A stretch of 6,550 nucleotides of DNA, taken from the NCBI GenBank assembly GCA_016763815.1, contig JAESTB010000549.1, positions 1-6,550 on the forward strand, given 5' to 3'. Position 1 is the first letter of the stretch; each line of letters starts with the position of its first letter. The notes under the pieces are model-generated. The model saw nothing but the letters and a program-made list of their open reading frames with translations. It was not told the DNA's origin and did not search any database. Positions 5,098-6,550 of the stretch are shown one piece after another. This DNA comes from Arenicella sp. Lineage in GTDB: Bacteria > Pseudomonadota > Gammaproteobacteria > Arenicellales > Arenicellaceae. A program made the translations under genes and the position numbers.

Positions 5098-6550
5098 ATG
5101 CACATCAATAGATCACCTAAAGCGACGGTTATCGGCATCGGTACATTGTTTTTGCTCATCGGCACGTCAATATCCTTCGTTGCCAGTGCTCAACAAACGG
5201 TGGTCATCGGCGATGCACAAACCTACGCGATCGGCACGGAGCCGCTAGAACAAGCAAAGTTAGATCAACTTCTTGCTCCGATTGCGCTTTACCCTGATTC
5301 ACTATTGTCACAAATTCTAGTCGCCGCGACGTATCCATTAGAAGTTGTTCAAGCGAACCGCTGGCGCCAAGCAAATCAATCGTTAACTGAAGATCAGGTT
5401 ATTGCCGCTATTGAAGATAAGCAATGGGATCCGAGTGTTAAAGCACTTACGCCTTTTACCGACCTTATAGCCAGGCTCAGTAAGGATCTTGATTGGTTGC
5501 AGCAGCTTGGTGATGCCTTCTTGCAGAATGAAGGTCAGGTATTGGCTAGTGTTCAAGAGCTTCGTCAAAAAGCGCGTGACAATGGTTCGATCGCCGACAA
5601 TGACTATTATGATGTGGTTGAAGAAGACAATAATATTATTATTAAATCGACCCGCAGAGACATTGTTTACGTGCCCTATTACGACAGCAGAGTGGTGTAT
5701 GGTCCTTGGGGTTGGCGTGATTATCAACCAGTCTATTGGCACCACCCATCGCATTATCGTCTGCATGCGGGTTTTTATTGGAGTGATCGGTTTTATATAA
5801 GGCCAACACTTTTTTTTGGTGGTTTCCATTGGAGCTCACGTAACTTGGTGGTGAACCATCACTTTTACGATCGGCCGTATCGACATAGCAATCGTTATCG
5901 AGATAACCGTGTGTCAGATTATCGCCATTGGAACCATAACCCGGTGCATCGACGTGGTGTAAGGTATTCGCGAAACGGAAATAGAAATTCTTTTTACCGC
6001 GATCAATTCAATTCCCAGTACAGAGCGAGTCGGCTGACTGGCGAACATAGTCAAGAACGGAGCCGTGTGGGCAATAGGCTTGTTTCAAACATTCCGAGAA
6101 ATCGAGAAACTATCCGCCGAACAGAGCGAAATAGAGTTCAACAACAAGAGCAAAATCGTCGTGATGGGCTAAGAGTAGAGCGTCGCGACCGCGACAATTC
6201 AGGCCGTAGTCAACGCCGGAGTAACCGTGTGCAAAGGCCGACGATAAGAACTGCAGATACAACTATTGTGAACAATCGAGAATCGTATAGACGTCGCCTT
6301 AGTAACGATCGTAGCGTTCCGAATCAACAATCAGCAAGTCGACCTGCGCGCACTGACTCGAGCGTTAATCGACGAAATAATGCGGCTAACGTTCGAACGG
6401 CACCAGTGGCTAATAGCCCGCCAAAGAGAACGGTAGCCCCTCGGCAGAGTAGTGTTGATAGCCGTAACAATAATACAAACAATCGGTCATCTGCACGAAA
6501 CACGTCTAAATACAATCCGCGTCACAGAGGTTCGAATACTAGGTCTCATA
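5098..6550 (+). CDS. Secreted DUF3300 family protein, 3' end beyond the window
   Basis: An open frame of 484 codons runs from the ATG at 5098 to the window edge with no stop. Residues 1-31 form a signal peptide: basic start (MHINRSPK), hydrophobic core, and a likely signal-peptidase I cut after ASA (29-31) before QQ. Residues about 50-200 carry the DUF3300 signature: LAPIALYPDSLL (59-70), QILVAATYPLE (72-82), QWDPSVKALTPF (109-120), DWLQQLGDAFL (132-142), and IVYVPYYDSRVVYGPWGW. An aromatic and histidine-rich stretch follows (about 195-262). From 262 to the edge the chain is low-complexity: 52 of 223 residues are arginine, with many Asn, Ser and Gln. This domain order, with a basic disordered tail, is what I recall for the family, whose function is unknown. 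Export to the periplasm or envelope is expected from the signal peptide; anchoring cannot be seen. It is separated from the regulator gene by 191 bp and a repeat, so it is probably its own transcription unit. Confidence 0.9.
   Translation, partial: MHINRSPKATVIGIGTLFLLIGTSISFVASAQQTVVIGDAQTYAIGTEPLEQAKLDQLLAPIALYPDSLLSQILVAATYPLEVVQANRWRQANQSLTEDQVIAAIEDKQWDPSVKALTPFTDLIARLSKDLDWLQQLGDAFLQNEGQVLASVQELRQKARDNGSIADNDYYDVVEEDNNIIIKSTRRDIVYVPYYDSRVVYGPWGWRDYQPVYWHHPSHYRLHAGFYWSDRFYIRPTLFFGGFHWSSRNLVVNHHFYDRPYRHSNRYRDNRVSDYRHWNHNPVHRRGVRYSRNGNRNSFYRDQFNSQYRASRLTGEHSQERSRVGNRLVSNIPRNRETIRRTERNRVQQQEQNRRDGLRVERRDRDNSGRSQRRSNRVQRPTIRTADTTIVNNRESYRRRLSNDRSVPNQQSASRPARTDSSVNRRNNAANVRTAPVANSPPKRTVAPRQSSVDSRNNNTNNRSSARNTSKYNPRHRGSNTRSH

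Noticed and set aside
5383..5829. 148-codon open frame on the minus strand
   Set aside because: It lies wholly antisense to the DUF3300 domain region, which has a signal peptide and clear family motifs. The antisense translation shows no domain features.
6324..6515. 63-codon minus-strand frame in the DUF3300 tail
   Set aside because: It is a by-product of the arginine-rich tail: reverse-complemented Arg/Ser/Asn codons give a Leu/Ala/Arg-rich frame with no support of its own.

Overview
The window most likely comes from a gammaproteobacterium. Base composition looks moderate, a little under 50% G+C by eye. The threonine dehydrogenase and its partner ligase follow the Escherichia coli proteins, as I remember them, almost residue for residue along long stretches. 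The species cannot be fixed from the sequence alone.

Layout. Positions 1-305 hold no gene. This stretch carries a nested inverted repeat (9-72), an 18-bp inverted pair of a GC-rich dispersed repeat (73-147), a decaying tandem array grown out of that repeat (136-264) and a small hairpin just after the last gene of the operon (273-291). From 4336 down to 306 three genes read leftward as one apparent operon: an unassigned PLP enzyme of the Cys/Met-metabolism (transsulfuration) fold with a long N-terminal extension, then kbl, then tdh. A 99-bp AT-rich region separates this operon from a divergent Lrp/AsnC-type regulator gene (4436-4906, rightward). After that come another copy of the dispersed repeat (4930-4956), a short spacer, and a secreted DUF3300 protein (from 5098) whose end lies beyond the window.

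How the genes work together. Tdh oxidises L-threonine to 2-amino-3-oxobutyrate, and Kbl splits this with CoA into glycine and acetyl-CoA. The two genes overlap by one base (TAATG), as expected for partners that pass on an unstable intermediate. The PLP enzyme leads the operon and has the cofactor-binding residues of the gamma-/beta-lyase and synthase family. Its substrate is unknown, but its position suggests a task in amino-acid breakdown or interconversion. The divergent Lrp/AsnC protein is the obvious candidate to sense an amino acid and control the operon and itself; a 15-bp symmetric element lies in the middle of the shared region. The DUF3300 gene looks unrelated to this pathway.

The least explained parts are the extended PLP enzyme in a threonine-catabolic operon, and the same repeat lying on both sides of the whole regulator-operon module.
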